A DNA stretch of 13,679 bases from the NCBI GenBank assembly GCA_019415645.1, contig DXYV01000058.1:1-13679 (forward strand), given 5' to 3'. The position numbers and the translations under genes were made by a program. Positions 12,795 to 13,679 of this stretch are shown one piece after another. The notes beneath the pieces were generated by a model, which searched no databases, was not told the origin of the DNA, and saw only the letters and a program-made list of their open reading frames with translations. Numbering within the stretch: the stretch's first letter is position 1; every line of letters begins with the position of its first letter. Source of the stretch: Clostridiales bacterium (GTDB taxonomy: Bacteria > Bacillota > Clostridia > Oscillospirales > Oscillospiraceae).

Positions 12795-12838
12795 AAAACG
12801 AACGGAGGAAGCGCTGTCACGCTTCCTCCGTTCGTTTT
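12795..12838. terminator. Bidirectional terminator between convergent genes
   Basis: A perfect 19-bp stem (12795-12813 with 12820-12838), 6-base loop, with AAAA at the left foot and TTTT at the right. It serves both the zinc-ribbon gene from the left and the YcxB-like gene, whose stop is five bases away, from the right. Confidence 0.95.
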
Positions 12839-12842
12839 GTAT

Positions 12843-13412
12843 TTACCGCAGCCAGCCGCCCCGGCGGCCGTTGCGGCTCTGTTCCCGCTTCTGGCGGTGC
12901 TCGTCCCGCCACGCCTGGGCTCGCTCCCGCTGCCGGAGGCGGTACGCCGGCCGGCTGATTTGGAACCATTCCCGCATCTGCTCCAGCTGGTGGTCGGTCA
13001 GGCACCGACGGGGGAGCATGTTGCTGCGGTTATCCTCGTTATACAGCAGCACCACCTGGCTGCGCACCACCAGCTTGGTAGTGTCCTGCCAGTCGATGTT
13101 GGCGGATTCCTCCCCTACGGTGAGCTGCCACCCCTCCACGTCGATGAGATAGGAAAAGGTGATGTCCTTGGGGAAATCCTTATAGCCCCGACCCACCATC
13201 AGCCAGGCAATCAGCAGCAGAGCCCCCACGATCACAAAGGGCGGCAGGAAGGCCTTCAGGCTGTAATCGCCCAGAAACATCATGATTACGATGGTCACCA
13301 CGGCCACCGCCAGGAAGGCGGGCCCCACCAGGCCGCGGATCATCTCACTCCCCGCCTGCGTAAACTCCTTCTTGGTCACGTTGGAAACCTGAATGTCAAA
13401 TTGTTCGTCCAT
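12843..13412 (-). CDS. YcxB-like membrane protein
   Basis: The 189-residue protein has two adjacent membrane helices (about 28-46 and 52-72) followed by a cytoplasmic C-terminal domain. That domain has the YcxB-like pattern: YLIDVEGWQLTVGEESANID, then W..TTKLVVRSQVVLLYNEDN, then LPRRCLTDHQLEQMREWFQ. This is the PF14317-type arrangement of two helices plus a small beta domain, whose function is unknown. The last 35 residues are very Arg/Gln-rich, unusual for the family and possibly nucleic-acid or membrane-surface binding. AAGGAGG precedes the ATG by seven bases. It stands alone, closing against the shared terminator. The family call is from memory of conserved spacing and is fairly confident. 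Confidence 0.85.
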   Translation of the reverse strand: MDEQFDIQVSNVTKKEFTQAGSEMIRGLVGPAFLAVAVVTIVIMMFLGDYSLKAFLPPFVIVGALLLIAWLMVGRGYKDFPKDITFSYLIDVEGWQLTVGEESANIDWQDTTKLVVRSQVVLLYNEDNRSNMLPRRCLTDHQLEQMREWFQISRPAYRLRQRERAQAWRDEHRQKREQSRNGRRGGWLR

Positions 13413-13607
13413 AAGGGCCTCCTTGCGATGGAAAATCGGGTGCGGGGCTATTCTGCGGAGCGTCTATCCCTTCGGCGCCGGGCCTTCCGGATACCCCTCC
13501 GCTCTCCGAGGGGGACTTTTGCACGGTTCTCCGGGTTACTTTCCCCTGCGCGGAATGTTCCGACGCTGATGCCTCCAAGTTTCGTTCCCCGGGGGGATAC
13601 ATCCAAT

Positions 13608-13629
13608 AAGGGGGCCCGCAGGCCCCCTT
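13608..13629. terminator. GC-rich hairpin near the right edge, possible terminator
   Basis: A perfect 9-bp stem, AAGGGGGCC-CGCA-GGCCCCCTT. The U tract is poor on both sides (GTGTTTGG on plus, ATTGGATG on minus). It may end a gene lying beyond the window. The other 200 bases between it and the YcxB-like start hold only a small CCCCTC/GAGGGG hairpin and no promoter I trust. Confidence 0.45.
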
Positions 13630-13679
13630 GTGTTTGGTCGTTGCGGGTGGGGTTTGTCAAGGGGAGGGGGAGTCGAAAC

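Noticed and set aside
13413..13607. Possible RNA gene or promoter before the YcxB-like gene
   Set aside because: GC-rich with only one small hairpin; no tRNA-like cloverleaf and no convincing -35/-10 pair.

Overview
The window looks like chromosome of a high-GC, low-motility-type Clostridia, most likely an Oscillospiraceae gut anaerobe (Flavonifractor, Pseudoflavonifractor or Intestinimonas type). The basis is GC-rich coding with strong AGGAGG ribosome sites and Gram-positive style sigma-A promoters, a TPP riboswitch on an ECF thiamine S-component (ThiT), DegV, DUF1836 and YcxB-like proteins, QueH instead of QueG, and a LysM/G5/M23 wall hydrolase. I saw no phage, IS element, CRISPR array, tRNA or rRNA. 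The taxonomic call is inference.

Layout, left to right. (1) 1-281: the 3' end of pta (+) and its terminator. (2) 328-1110 (-): a three-gene unit made of a 34-residue one-helix membrane peptide, a small XRE repressor and a four-helix membrane protein. Its near-consensus promoter is surrounded by repeated TTTGCA hexamers. (3) 1409-1990 (-): queH, tRNA queuosine synthesis, with its own terminator. (4) 2060-3547 (-): a membrane-anchored LysM-G5-M23 peptidase whose promoter carries a perfect match to the WalR consensus. (5) 3849-5549 (+): a thiamine operon of sigma-A promoter, TPP riboswitch, RBS-sequestering expression platform, thiT, a Cof-type HAD phosphatase and a terminator. (6) 5579-5796: a degenerate 22-bp tandem repeat. 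(7) 8620-5861 (-): promoter with inverted repeat, DUF1836 regulator, degV, a duplicated 63-bp GC-rich repeat that includes the end of degV, then prmA. (8) 8749-11420 (+): an 811-residue CtpE-like P-type ATPase followed by a 56-codon ORF. (9) 11463-12236 (+): a lipoprotein gene with its own promoter, interrupted by an in-frame amber codon. (10) 12358-12738 (+): a small, AT-richer zinc-ribbon membrane protein converging through a strong bidirectional terminator on (11) 12843-13412 (-), a YcxB-like protein.

Most of the window is ordinary housekeeping. The parts most worth checking are regulatory: the XRE operator array with its unannotated micro-ORF, the WalR-like box at the M23 promoter, the riboswitch expression platform that covers the thiT ribosome site and start codon, and the inverted repeat around the DUF1836 promoter. 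Also notable are the amber-split lipoprotein and the two non-coding repeat families. I did not find evidence for a wholly new multi-gene defence or biosynthetic system.
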